Source: Anaerolineae bacterium CG2_30_64_16 (lineage in GTDB: Bacteria; Chloroflexota; Anaerolineae; CG2-30-64-16). From it: a stretch of DNA of 21,412 nt. Within the stretch, counting starts at the first letter, position 1. The number at the start of each line of letters is the position of its first letter. The translations under genes were made by a program, and so were the position numbers. Where the stretch lies: assembly GCA_001871755.1 (NCBI GenBank), contig MNXL01000129.1, forward strand, positions 1 to 21,412, written 5' to 3'. The notes under the pieces were generated by a model that did not search any database, had not been told where the DNA came from, and saw only the letters and a program-made list of their open reading frames with translations. Below are positions 1 to 6,427 of this stretch, in pieces.

Positions 1-14
1 GGCGCTATGAGCCG

Positions 15-165
15 CGTCGGGAGGGGGCAGGGGGCAGGGATCAGGCATCAGGGGGCAGGGGGCAGGAGTCGGGAGGCAGCGCCCAGTTATCGGCAATCGC
101 CAATCGAAAATCGAAAATCCCCCCTGTCACCCTGTCACCCTGTCACCCTGCCACCTCGCCACCCA
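15..165. repeat. Composite short-word repeat array
   Basis: Three blocks lie side by side: a G-rich block built on GGGGGCA (19-79), a block of CAATCG/AAAATCG words (91-120), and a block of GTCACCCT repeated about three times (126-150) that decays into CCACC words. The second block matches words in the array at 12786-12952. The G-rich block has four G-tracts of three or more (19-39), so it could form a G-quadruplex. The stop codon of the CBS gene (143-145) lies inside the GTCACCCT block. The rest of positions 1-142 contains no gene that I can support. Confidence 0.8.
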
Positions 166-646
166 CGCCCTCATCCTCGCCCGCGACCGCTGGCAGCTCC
201 TGCGCCTCCTCGAGATGCTGGATCAAGTCGGTATGTCCGATGATGCCGACCAGCTTGCCCGCAGATAACACCGGGACCGGGTTGGCCCTGCTCTCGACCA
301 TGAGCGTCGCAACCTCTTCCAGGCTGGCGTTCGCATCCACGGTCTTCACCGGCACGGTCATGATCTCTCGAGCTGTGGTGCCCACAATCCGGCGCACCAG
401 CGCCCGGTATTCGCGCTGGCCGCCCAGCGGGATCTTGGCGTCCAGCAGCGGCAGATAGACCGGGTAGTTGGGCCGGGCGTGCCGGGCGATCAGGTCAATC
501 TCGGTGACAATGCCGATCACCTGGCCACCTTCCACCACCGGCGCGCCGGTGATGCCCAGGCGGCGAAAGGTCCGGGCGATCTCCCGAATCGGCGTATCGG
601 GGCTCAAGGTCACCACGTTGGTAGTCATGATGTCGCGAGCTAACAT
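143..646 (-). CDS. CBS-domain pair protein
   Basis: A 167-residue protein made almost entirely of two CBS domains. The first spans about residues 1-58 (start MLARDIMTTNVVTLSPDTPI, then VVEGGQVIGIVTEIDLIARH). The second spans about residues 90-148 (TAREIMTVPVKTVDANASL, then GKLVGIIGHTDLIQHL). Stand-alone CBS pairs of this length usually bind adenine nucleotides as cytosolic energy sensors or regulators; no effector domain is attached, so the target is unknown. The start is well supported: AAGGAGG sits 6 nt upstream of the ATG. The last residues (about GEDEGVGGEVAG) run into the repeat array, whose GTCACCCT unit supplies the TGA stop, so the tail is probably not conserved. Family assignment is firm; function is inferred. 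Confidence 0.93.
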   Translation of the reverse strand: MLARDIMTTNVVTLSPDTPIREIARTFRRLGITGAPVVEGGQVIGIVTEIDLIARHARPNYPVYLPLLDAKIPLGGQREYRALVRRIVGTTAREIMTVPVKTVDANASLEEVATLMVESRANPVPVLSAGKLVGIIGHTDLIQHLEEAQELPAVAGEDEGVGGEVAG

Positions 647-713
647 TGGGGCCTCCTTTGATGCGAGATGTGTCCATGCTCCGTCTCAATCCTGTGCCGC
701 AACGCTCATGTAC

Positions 714-742
714 ATCATACACCGTTTTGATCGATTTCTCAA
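714..742 (-). promoter_or_regulatory. Promoter of the CBS gene
   Basis: On the minus strand TTGAGA (742-737), a 17-bp spacer and TATGAT (719-714) form a good sigma70-type promoter. It lies about 70 nt upstream of the CBS start codon. This is pattern evidence only. Confidence 0.6.
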
Positions 743-781
743 TAGCGTCACCCATCTTTCCCAAGCCCAGCCCTCGCTCCT

Positions 782-810
782 TTGCCTCTCACGTTGCTCT
801 GAGGTAAAAT
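782..810 (+). promoter_or_regulatory. Promoter, leaderless type
   Basis: TTGCCT (782-787), a 17-bp spacer and TAAAAT (805-810) match a sigma70-type promoter. The expected transcription start, about 7 nt after the -10 box, falls on the ATG at 817, and there is no Shine-Dalgarno sequence. The message would therefore be leaderless. Confidence 0.5.
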
Positions 811-816
811 GCCCGC

Positions 817-1056
817 ATGTCACCCACGTCACGTCGTTTGCTGTGGGCCGTGCGCCTGCTGGCCCTGGCCTTGATCGGGCTACATCTGGCCGCGCCGCGC
901 TTCCCCGAAGCGACCACGTGGGGACTGTGGCCGGCGACTTACCTGTCGCCGGGCTGGCGCTGGGGGCTGGGCCTGGCCGCCGCGGCGTTGATCTTGCTGG
1001 GCGACCACCTGCCGACTGGTTGGCTCCGCGGCCTGTGGCCACCGTGCCCGCTCTGA
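817..1056 (+). CDS. Truncated N-terminus of a membrane protein
   Basis: A 79-residue frame with two hydrophobic stretches, about residues 8-26 (LLWAVRLLALALIGLHLAA) and 49-61 (GLGLAAAALILLG), after a basic N-terminus. It looks like the start of a large polytopic membrane protein, perhaps a glycosyltransferase of the GT39 type common in this lineage, but I do not recognise the family with certainty. The frame ends soon after GDHLPTGWLR. In another frame the DNA reads PRPVATVPALT before a stop, which suggests a frameshift in an older, longer gene. The promoter at 782-810 points straight at this ATG. It could be a real small protein, but a decayed 5' end is more likely. Confidence 0.4.
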   Translation: MSPTSRRLLWAVRLLALALIGLHLAAPRFPEATTWGLWPATYLSPGWRWGLGLAAAALILLGDHLPTGWLRGLWPPCPL

Positions 1057-1322
1057 CATAGAACGAGGTGGCTCGGTCAAAGACCGGCCACAGCAAGGGA
1101 TTCGTTGTTTTCCCCATTCGCTGTGCATTTTCAGGACAGGCCAGGCGGAGGGGCCAGGGGAGCCCTTCGACTTCGCCCTTCGACAAGCTCAGGAGGGGCC
1201 TCAGGACAAGCAGCGGACCAGGAGGACGGGGCCGGGTGGCCGGCTGGGCGCTGGGCGCCACGCAGGCGTTCCACGCGATCGCCTGGATCTACCAGAACAC
1301 GCTGCCGTGGGTCAAGCCATGA
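1057..1322 (+). pseudogene. Decayed segment with possible C-terminal remnant
   Basis: This stretch has no intact gene. A dispersed repeat (1163-1205) lies in its middle. After the repeat, one frame reads GWALGATQAFHAIAWIYQ and ends NTLPWVKP at a stop (1320-1322), a plausible C-terminus of a membrane or helical protein. It is out of frame with the fragment at 817-1056. The simplest reading is one former gene broken by a frameshift and a repeat insertion, but the two ends may come from different genes. Confidence 0.3.
1163..1205. repeat. CCTGAG...TCGAAGGG family repeat
   Basis: Read on the minus strand, the element starts CCTGAGGCCCCTCCTGAGC and ends TCGAAGGGCGAAGTCGAAGGG, so the 3' end motif occurs twice. 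The same end motifs bound the 56-bp repeats at 9942-9997 and 12205-12316 and the core of the element at 3531-3657. Words of this kind are common in intergenic DNA of many bacteria. Confidence 0.7.
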
Positions 1323-1391
1323 GCCGGGCGGAGGGGCGTTGGGACGTGTGACCACTCAAAAAACGGCAAAAGATGTATGTCGCGGAGGAGG

Positions 1392-2402
1392 ATGGTGACC
1401 GAGATTCGCCAGAACATCGCCACCAAAGAATGGGTGATCATCGCAACCGAACGGGCGCGACGGCCGGGCGAGTTCGCGCATCCCAGGCAGGAACTGACGG
1501 CCGACCGGCCGGCGTGGGACCCGACCTGCCCCTTCTGCCCCGGCAACGAGGAACCGCCCCCGATGGAGCAGGCGCGCATCCCGGCGGATGGGCCGTGGCA
1601 GGTGCGGGTCCTGCTGAACAAGTACCCCGCGCTACGCATGGAGGGGGAACGCGACCGGCATTTCGAGGGGATCTATCGCTGGCTGCCCGGCGTCGGCCGG
1701 CACGAGATCATTGTCGAGTCCCCGCGACACAACACCTGCCCCGCGCTGATGACGCCCCAAGAGGTCGCCCGGGTCATCCGCACCTTCCAGGCCCGCGGCC
1801 GCGATCTTGCGCAGGAACCGTGCATCGAGCAGATCATCTACTTCCAGAACCACGGGCCGGACGCCGGCACTTCCCTGGTCCACCCCCATTCGCAGATCGT
1901 CGGCCTGCCGGTCGTGCCGTCCCACGTCCGCAGCCGGTCGGAGGGGGCCCGGCGCTATTTCGACGACACCGGCAGGTGCGTCTACTGCCAGATGGTGCGT
2001 GAGGAACTGGCCAGCGCGGAACGGTTGATCGCGGTCAACGAACAGTTCGTCGCCTTCATCCCGTACGCCGCCTTCTCGCCGTTCCACACCTGGATCTTGC
2101 CCAGGCGCCACTACTCAACCTTCCTGGGCGCCTCGCCTGAGGAGATCGACGATCTCGGGATTATCCTTCGAGACGTGTTGTCGCGCATCTACGTCGGGTT
2201 GCACGACCCGGACTACAACTACGTGATCCGATCCGCGCCGGTGCACGACATGGGCCGCGACTACCTGCACTGGTACGTCACCGTCATCCCGCACGTCACC
2301 AAGACGGCCGGGTTCGAGATGGGCAGCGGCATGTTCATCAACGTCACCCTGCCGGAAGCCAGTGCGGCGTTCCTGCGCGAGGTGCAGCCCGTTGCAGGTT
2401 GA
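1392..2402 (+). CDS. galT: Galactose-1-phosphate uridylyltransferase
   Basis: Leloir-pathway enzyme that exchanges UMP between UDP-glucose and galactose-1-phosphate; HIT superfamily, cytosolic. Numbered from an in-frame ATG at 1377, the zinc-site residues C51 and C54 (CPFC), H118 and H169 are present. The catalytic HPHSQ motif is at residues 169-173, matching HPHxQ of E. coli GalT. The C-terminal HIT-like half contains DYLHWYVTVIPH. A second CxxC (GRCVYCQM) sits mid-protein. The length of about 340 is normal. I place the start at 1392 because GGAGG (1384-1388) lies just upstream, and GTG at 1395 is equally possible; the ATG at 1377 has no ribosome site. The stop codon touches a repeat hairpin. 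The next gene follows 61 nt later on the same strand. Confidence 0.93.
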   Translation: MVTEIRQNIATKEWVIIATERARRPGEFAHPRQELTADRPAWDPTCPFCPGNEEPPPMEQARIPADGPWQVRVLLNKYPALRMEGERDRHFEGIYRWLPGVGRHEIIVESPRHNTCPALMTPQEVARVIRTFQARGRDLAQEPCIEQIIYFQNHGPDAGTSLVHPHSQIVGLPVVPSHVRSRSEGARRYFDDTGRCVYCQMVREELASAERLIAVNEQFVAFIPYAAFSPFHTWILPRRHYSTFLGASPEEIDDLGIILRDVLSRIYVGLHDPDYNYVIRSAPVHDMGRDYLHWYVTVIPHVTKTAGFEMGSGMFINVTLPEASAAFLREVQPVAG

Positions 2403-2405
2403 AAG

Positions 2406-2449
2406 TCGCGGGTTCAACGTTCGAATGTGCAACCTTTAACAACCCGCGA
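2406..2449. repeat. Hairpin repeat after galT
   Basis: TCGCGGGTT (2406-2414) and AACCCGCGA (2441-2449) are perfect 9-bp inverted arms. The loop contains GTTCAACGTTCGAA and GTGCAACC words. It begins 3 nt after the galT stop. No T-tract follows, so it is not a standard intrinsic terminator. Confidence 0.6.
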
Positions 2450-2463
2450 AGATTGGAACCACG

Positions 2464-3420
2464 ATGCCGTTATCTGCCAAAGAGAACTTGTGGTGCGCCA
2501 TCCGCCCCGTAAAACCCGCATACGTCCCCTATTCCGCCGAAGGCGTGCTTCGCCTGGTGGATCACCGCGGGCGCAAGCCGCCGCGCGCGGGGACCGACGA
2601 GTGGGGCGTGACGTGGGCGCCGCTACCCGAGTCATACGTCGCTGGCGCGGGCGAGCCGGCCGAGTCCTATGCGACTGGCCACCCGGCTAAGAGCTGCGCC
2701 GAGCTGCTTACTCGAACCTTTCCCGACCCGTCCGACCCGAGCCTGTTCGCTGGCTTGCTGATCGGGATCAACACGGATCGAGCTCTGGTCATCGGCCAGC
2801 ACCCGGCCGGGCCGCTAGATCGCCTGTGCGCGCTGCTGGACATGCCCACTGCGATGCTGGCGTTGATGTCTGAGCCGGAGGCCGCGTTCGCCGTGCTCGA
2901 ACGGATCGCCGACTACCACGTCGGCATCGCCCGCGGCTACCTGGCGGCTGGGGTCGAGGCCGGCTTCCTGGCCGACGACTACGCGGGGCGCGACGGCCCG
3001 TTCCTGCGCCCGAAGTTGTGGCAAAAGCTGATCTTGCCGGGGCTGCGGCGCATCATCGCGGTCTACCGGGACGCGGGCGCACCGCTCTTCTTCCACACCT
3101 GCGGCCGCGCCGAGGCGTTCATCCCCGACCTGGTGGACGCGGGGGTGACGGTCTTCAACTTGCAAAGCTCGGCGTGCGATCTGCCCGCGCTGAAAGCACG
3201 CTTCGGCCGCCGGATCGCGTTCTACGGCGGGGTGGCCAACGAGCTGATGATGACGGGGACGCCGGAGGAGGTGCGGGCGGCCGCGCGGGCGGCCATCGAG
3301 ACGTTGAGCCAGGAGGGCGGGCTGATCCTGGCGCCCGACCAGCCCCTGGCCTTCCCGCCCGAAAACGAGGCGGCCCTGGTGGAAACGGCCCAGCGGTACG
3401 GGCGGTATCCACTCGGGTGA
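2464..3420 (+). CDS. Uroporphyrinogen decarboxylase-like protein
   Basis: A 318-residue protein of the URO-D/MtaA/CmuA TIM-barrel superfamily. The most telling segment is FFHTCGRAEAFIPDLVDAG (about residues 204-222). Its His-x-Cys-Gly is typical of the zinc-binding, corrinoid-linked methyltransferase branch and not of heme-pathway HemE. The following VFNLQSSACDLPALKARFG and the IAFYGGVANELMMTGTPEEV stretch fit the barrel's late strands. It lacks the conserved N-terminal HemE signature and is somewhat short. It probably handles a methyl group or a related small substrate, but this cannot be told from sequence. It follows galT by 61 nt with a hairpin repeat between and has only a weak ribosome site, so co-transcription is possible. 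Superfamily sure, substrate unknown. Confidence 0.85.
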   Translation: MPLSAKENLWCAIRPVKPAYVPYSAEGVLRLVDHRGRKPPRAGTDEWGVTWAPLPESYVAGAGEPAESYATGHPAKSCAELLTRTFPDPSDPSLFAGLLIGINTDRALVIGQHPAGPLDRLCALLDMPTAMLALMSEPEAAFAVLERIADYHVGIARGYLAAGVEAGFLADDYAGRDGPFLRPKLWQKLILPGLRRIIAVYRDAGAPLFFHTCGRAEAFIPDLVDAGVTVFNLQSSACDLPALKARFGRRIAFYGGVANELMMTGTPEEVRAAARAAIETLSQEGGLILAPDQPLAFPPENEAALVETAQRYGRYPLG

Positions 3421-3452
3421 CGCGGGTCGGTTATCTACTTCGTTGGGGAGTA

Positions 3453-3493
3453 GGGATTGGATTGGGGATTGGGGATTGGGGATTGGGGATTCC
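3453..3493 (+). repeat. GGGGATT array with G-quadruplex motif
   Basis: After GGATTGGATT, the unit GGGGATT is repeated, giving four perfect GGGG tracts spaced by ATT (3464-3488), followed by a short CCCC. It starts about 30 nt after the stop codon of the URO-D-like gene. Four G4 tracts with 3-nt loops is an ideal G-quadruplex motif on the plus strand. Confidence 0.85.
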
Positions 3494-3509
3494 CCTCCTC
3501 TGATCCTGC

Positions 3510-3795
3510 CTGGACTTTGGCCATTTCAGCACTAGTGAGTCGTTTGGTTCGTCGTCAGCCATTCCAGCAGCAGGCATCCTGAGTGCCCCGCAGGGCGTAT
3601 CGAGGGGTGCCTGCTGCGGGTTGGAATGGCCAGCTTCATGCCAAACGACCCACTAGTCTTGATACAATGCTCAAGAGTGAGCAGGTTGGCCGTCTGAAAT
3701 AGGCGCGTGTTGTGGTGAATCCACGCTGTGCTCCTACTTCGCCCCTGGATCAACCGGCTAGAATACCAGCAAGTCGAAAAATGGCCAAAGTCCAG
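3510..3795. mobile_element. MITE-like element with 17-bp terminal inverted repeats
   Basis: CTGGACTTTGGCCATTT (3510-3526) recurs as its exact reverse complement at 3779-3795, bounding 286 bp. No convincing coding region lies inside. A second palindrome (3531-3657) is nested next to the left end. I see no clear target-site duplication. The size, perfect terminal repeats and lack of genes fit a MITE or a remnant of an insertion sequence whose transposase is elsewhere. Confidence 0.55.
3531..3657. repeat. Nested 127-bp palindromic repeat
   Basis: The outer arms ACTAGTGAGTCGTTTGG (3531-3547) and CCAAACGACCCACTAGT (3641-3657) pair with one mismatch. An inner pair, around CCATTCCAGCAGCAGGCA and TGCCTGCTGCGGGTTGGAATGG, also matches with a small bulge. 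The tip carries CCTGAGTGCCCCGCAGGG...TCGAGGGG, the same end motifs as the other dispersed repeats here. As RNA it would be a long hairpin. Confidence 0.75.
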
Positions 3796-3808
3796 CTCCG
3801 TGGGTGCT

Positions 3809-3864
3809 GCATATTGCATACTGCATACTTCGTACTCAGTGCCTCTACGCAGTACGCAGTAGAA
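3809..3864. repeat. CATACTGCATACT / GTACGCAGTA word array
   Basis: Short words TGCATACT, CGTACT and CGCAGTA are repeated imperfectly. The array starts two bases after the stop codon of the ABC permease (minus strand) and separates it from the MITE-like element. Confidence 0.6.
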
Positions 3865-4698
3865 CTATCCGTTCCGCTTCAGCTTCCCCGTCCGCTTGGC
3901 GTAGCGTTCCGCCTTGCCGAAGATGTAGACGCCGAGCGGCAGCGCGATGACACCCATTGCCAGCAGCGGCAGCACCTGTCCCCACAGTTGGCCGAACGGC
4001 GCGCCCTCGAGCAGCGCCCGGCGCATCCCCTCCAGCACGTACGTGGCCGGCGACACGCGGGCGGCCGATTGCATCCAGACCGGCAGCACGGTGATCGGGT
4101 AGTAGACGCCCGAAACCAGCAGCAACAACGCCTGGATCACGTGCGTCATCTGTGCCCCCCGCTCCGGGAAGAGCAGCGGCAGCACCGCGGCCATGATGCC
4201 GAAGCCGATGAAGCTCAGGCTGCCCACCGCCAGCATCACCAGGCTGCCCGCGATGTTGGCCTGGCTCAGGTTCAGGTGAAAGAAGAACGTCACCGCGATC
4301 AGGATCACCACCGTGTGCAGCAAGCCGTAGACCAGCGCGAACGCGGTCTGGCCGAGCATGTGCGTGAACCGGCTGACCGGCGCCATGAAGGTATACTCGA
4401 TCGTGCCTTCCCAGCGCTCCCAGGCGATCATCTCACTGATGTTATCGAACACCACCGACAGATAGTGCCAGACCAGCGTCCCGACCAGCAAGTACAGGAT
4501 CGTCCGATCCAGCTCGGCCTGGGTGAACTCCTTGCCGGTAATCGCGGCCGACGCACGGCCGATGAAGGTGATGGATAGCGCGTTGGCGATGGAATACGCC
4601 ATCCAGACTACCTCCCAGCCCCAGTAACGTTTGACCAGATTGAAGTTGCGCTCGATGAACGCGTAGGACGCGCGAGCGGCGTAAATCATGGCGACCAT
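3865..4698 (-). CDS. ABC-2 type transporter permease
   Basis: A 277-residue integral membrane subunit of an ABC exporter. It has a long amphipathic N-terminus (AFIERNFNLVKRYWGWEVV), then about six hydrophobic segments, for example LVYGLLHTVVILIAVTFFF, and the usual ABC-2 loop region around LLVSGVYYPITVLPVWMQ. The C-terminus is basic (KAERYAKRTGKLKRNG). ABC-2 permeases export drugs, polysaccharide or lipids, or transport sodium; the substrate is not evident. No ATP-binding subunit lies in this window, so the partner must be encoded elsewhere. AGGAGG lies 10-11 nt upstream of the ATG at 4698; a second ATG is at 4689. The leader carries a 16-bp inverted repeat, and further upstream there is a small gene with a terminator, suggesting attenuation control. 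Confidence 0.9.
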   Translation of the reverse strand: MVAMIYAARASYAFIERNFNLVKRYWGWEVVWMAYSIANALSITFIGRASAAITGKEFTQAELDRTILYLLVGTLVWHYLSVVFDNISEMIAWERWEGTIEYTFMAPVSRFTHMLGQTAFALVYGLLHTVVILIAVTFFFHLNLSQANIAGSLVMLAVGSLSFIGFGIMAAVLPLLFPERGAQMTHVIQALLLLVSGVYYPITVLPVWMQSAARVSPATYVLEGMRRALLEGAPFGQLWGQVLPLLAMGVIALPLGVYIFGKAERYAKRTGKLKRNG

Positions 4699-4719
4699 GC
4701 TGTGCTTCTCCTCCTCTTG

Positions 4720-4786
4720 AGACCCGAAGGGTTTTCTTCAAAAGAACGATTTCCCTCTCAACCGGGCCACAAAACCCTTCGGGTCT
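4720..4786 (-). promoter_or_regulatory. 16-bp perfect inverted repeat in the permease leader
   Basis: AGACCCGAAGGGTTTT (4720-4735) and AAAACCCTTCGGGTCT (4771-4786) are exact reverse complements around a 35-nt loop. In the minus-strand message the hairpin ends about 22 nt before the permease start codon, next to the ribosome site. It may control translation or be a repeat insertion. Confidence 0.6.
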
Positions 4787-4797
4787 TTAACGACAAA

Positions 4798-4827
4798 GGC
4801 CGTGGAGGGTGGACTTCCCCCACGGCC
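4798..4827 (-). promoter_or_regulatory. Second hairpin, alternative pairing partner
   Basis: GGCCGTGG and CCACGGCC pair over 8 bp, extended by GGG/CCC past a bulge. Its 5' arm on the minus strand (4826-4817, GCCGTGGGGG) is also an exact 10-bp complement of the 3' arm of the terminator (4860-4851). Terminator and alternative helix therefore exclude each other. Confidence 0.6.
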
Positions 4828-4844
4828 GCGCGTTGAGCGGGCAT

Positions 4845-4879
4845 AAAAAAGCCGTGGGGGTTTCTGAGTGCCCCACGGC
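4845..4879 (-). terminator. Rho-independent terminator downstream of the small ORF
   Basis: On the minus strand GCCGTGGGG, an 11-nt loop and CCCCACGGC are followed by six Ts (4850-4845). This is a textbook intrinsic terminator, placed about 20 nt after the stop codon of the 29-codon ORF and about 150 nt before the ABC permease. Confidence 0.85.
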
Positions 4880-4898
4880 CATTCGGTCAGTGTGTGAC

Positions 4899-4988
4899 TT
4901 AACGGCTGAAAGGCGCACTACGCCGGCTGGACGCGGTAAAACCGACGTCCGGCATCCGAACGATGGCGATGCGGTTGGCGTAGATCAT
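4899..4988 (-). CDS. Small 29-residue peptide, possible leader peptide
   Basis: The frame starts MIYANRIAIVRMPDVG and ends SAPFSR; it is basic, with five Arg after the start and no Lys. It has everything a gene needs: AAAGGAG (5003-4997) 8 nt before the ATG, a promoter at 5046-5017 and an intrinsic terminator at 4879-4845. The transcript would be about 165 nt. The first four residues MIYA also occur near the start of the ABC permease (MVAMIYAARAS), so it could be a copied and truncated start, though four residues may be chance. I favour a leader peptide of an attenuator that controls the permease; an independent small protein or toxin is the alternative. It was found by eye and lies below usual gene-finder cutoffs. 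Confidence 0.55.
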   Translation of the reverse strand: MIYANRIAIVRMPDVGFTASSRRSAPFSR

Positions 4989-5016
4989 CCGTCAGACTCC
5001 TTTCATGAGATGGCGC

Positions 5017-5046
5017 ATCCTAACACGAAGGGCGGGAGATTGTCAA
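5017..5046 (-). promoter_or_regulatory. Promoter of the small ORF
   Basis: TTGACA (5046-5041), an 18-bp spacer and TAGGAT (5022-5017) on the minus strand. The -35 box overlaps the TGA stop of the hydrolase gene. The predicted start near 5010 leaves a 5' leader of about 22 nt with a strong ribosome site. Confidence 0.65.
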
Positions 5047-6335
5047 AACAAGGGCAGGTAGACGCGGTTCGCCAGCAGCTCTTCAATCCATCCCACGATG
5101 AGGCGGGTGGGGGTGGCATCGATGTCGGCGATGGCAGCTATCTCGTCCACGTGCGAGTAGCCGGCCAGGTAGCTGAGGTCGTGGTTGAAGCCCAGACCGG
5201 TCAAGTTATCGCTGAAGGTGAGCGCCTGATCGGCAAGAGAGGGGGCTTCGAGCTGGCAATAGAGCAGATAGAAGGAGGGTAGGGAGAGACCAGGAGTGAG
5301 ATAGGTAGTTGGGGAGGCCTGGGCAAGCAGGTCGGTATTGCTAAAGCCGTCCACAAAAGTCTGAGAGACGATGGGGGTCCAGAAGAGCCGGTTCAGGGTG
5401 TTCAGGTCGTAGGCCCCGCTCATGCTCACCACACCACGGATGTGCGGTCGTGAGTCGACGGCGAAATCGTCGTGGGTCGCCAGCAAGGAGACCAGGTGTG
5501 CGCCTGCGGAATGCCCGAAGATGACGATTTTGTTCGGATCACCGCCGTGCTCCCCGACATGCGCCACCACCCATTGCAGGGCCGCGGCCACATCCTCGAT
5601 GTTGTCGGGATACCAGGCAGCCTTGGTGCGATGGGCGATGCTGTCCGGCTGGCCGCAAGTCACGCGGTCGGGGCAGTATGCGTCGGCCACGAAGACCTGA
5701 TCTGAGGTGAGGCGGTAGTCGATGACCACCGTCACCCAGCCCTTGACGCCGGTGAAGGACTCGGCCACGAATTCGTACCAGTCGCGATAGCCATCCACCC
5801 AGCCTCCGCCGTGCACGAAGAACACGACCGGCCGGTCCCTGAGAAAGTCGTGGCCGTCATGACCGCGGAAGATGGTCAGGGCGTGGTTTTCGTAGCTTTC
5901 CCGGTCGGTGTAACGCATATCGGTAGTGAGAAAGGAGGGCGCGTAGACAAAATCGGCCTTGTAGATGGTGTAGGGCGTGGTGACGGTGACGATTTCGCCC
6001 CAGTCCAGGGGCGCAGCCGAGGAGAGGGCAGGCGTGGCCGGAACGGTCACGGAGAGATCGGTGAGGGGGCTGCGCGCGGTGAGTTTCCGGTAGATGCGTT
6101 GAATCGCGGCGTCGGTGCGCAGCGAATCGGTGTAGGTGTACAACTCGTAGCCGTGGACGTCGTCGGGCGCTGGGTTCGCGGCGTTGAAGTCACAGGAGTG
6201 CAATGATTCCTCGGCAAAGGCCCAGACCACGCCAGACAAGAGGAAGAGGGCCAGAGTCGCGGCCAGGATAACCCCCCTCATCTGGCCACGCACGTGGGTA
6301 TTATGGAAGAAGCGGTTGTTCTGTGGCGTCATCAT
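5043..6335 (-). CDS. Secreted alpha/beta hydrolase (carboxylesterase-like)
   Basis: A 430-residue serine hydrolase of the esterase/lipase type. A signal peptide spans about residues 19-41 (MRGVILAATLALFLLSGVVW, then AFAEE). The oxyanion motif HGGGW is at 175-179, the nucleophile elbow GHSAG at 274-278 (Ser276), and the likely catalytic His395 in GYSHVDE; the acid is probably an Asp near 369. The protein should act outside the cytoplasmic membrane. The last residues are NRVYLPLF, matching the VYLPL tail of the decayed protein at 8780. No ribosome site is seen at 6335; the in-frame ATG at 6281, directly before the signal peptide, is an alternative start giving 412 residues. Fold and catalytic residues are clear; the substrate is unknown. 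Confidence 0.9.
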   Translation of the reverse strand: MMTPQNNRFFHNTHVRGQMRGVILAATLALFLLSGVVWAFAEESLHSCDFNAANPAPDDVHGYELYTYTDSLRTDAAIQRIYRKLTARSPLTDLSVTVPATPALSSAAPLDWGEIVTVTTPYTIYKADFVYAPSFLTTDMRYTDRESYENHALTIFRGHDGHDFLRDRPVVFFVHGGGWVDGYRDWYEFVAESFTGVKGWVTVVIDYRLTSDQVFVADAYCPDRVTCGQPDSIAHRTKAAWYPDNIEDVAAALQWVVAHVGEHGGDPNKIVIFGHSAGAHLVSLLATHDDFAVDSRPHIRGVVSMSGAYDLNTLNRLFWTPIVSQTFVDGFSNTDLLAQASPTTYLTPGLSLPSFYLLYCQLEAPSLADQALTFSDNLTGLGFNHDLSYLAGYSHVDEIAAIADIDATPTRLIVGWIEELLANRVYLPLF

Positions 6336-6343
6336 TTGTTTAG

Positions 6344-6427
6344 GGCTAAGGACTGAATAACTTACTTGCTTGCTCCGGCAAATGAAGGGCGGACTTGCGC
6401 AAGTTATTCAATTCTCAGTCCTTAGCC
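6344..6427. repeat. Long inverted repeat between hydrolase and lipoprotein genes
   Basis: The left arm is GGCTAAGGACTGA followed directly by ATAACTT (6345-6362). The right arm, reverse complemented, is the same but with GAATTGA inserted between the two parts (6401-6427). The right arm encodes the last residues of the lipoprotein gene, LRTEN, and its TGA stop. Confidence 0.75.

Noticed and set aside
3532..3819. 95-codon minus-strand frame inside the MITE-like element as a transposase fragment
   Set aside because: No DDE or HUH motif, and it crosses the inverted repeats; it is likely chance.
3712..4578. 288-codon plus-strand frame opposite the ABC permease
   Set aside because: His/Gln/Arg-rich shadow of a membrane protein read backwards.
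6344..6427. Intrinsic terminator of the lipoprotein gene
   Set aside because: The hairpin is long enough, but no T-tract follows it on the minus strand.
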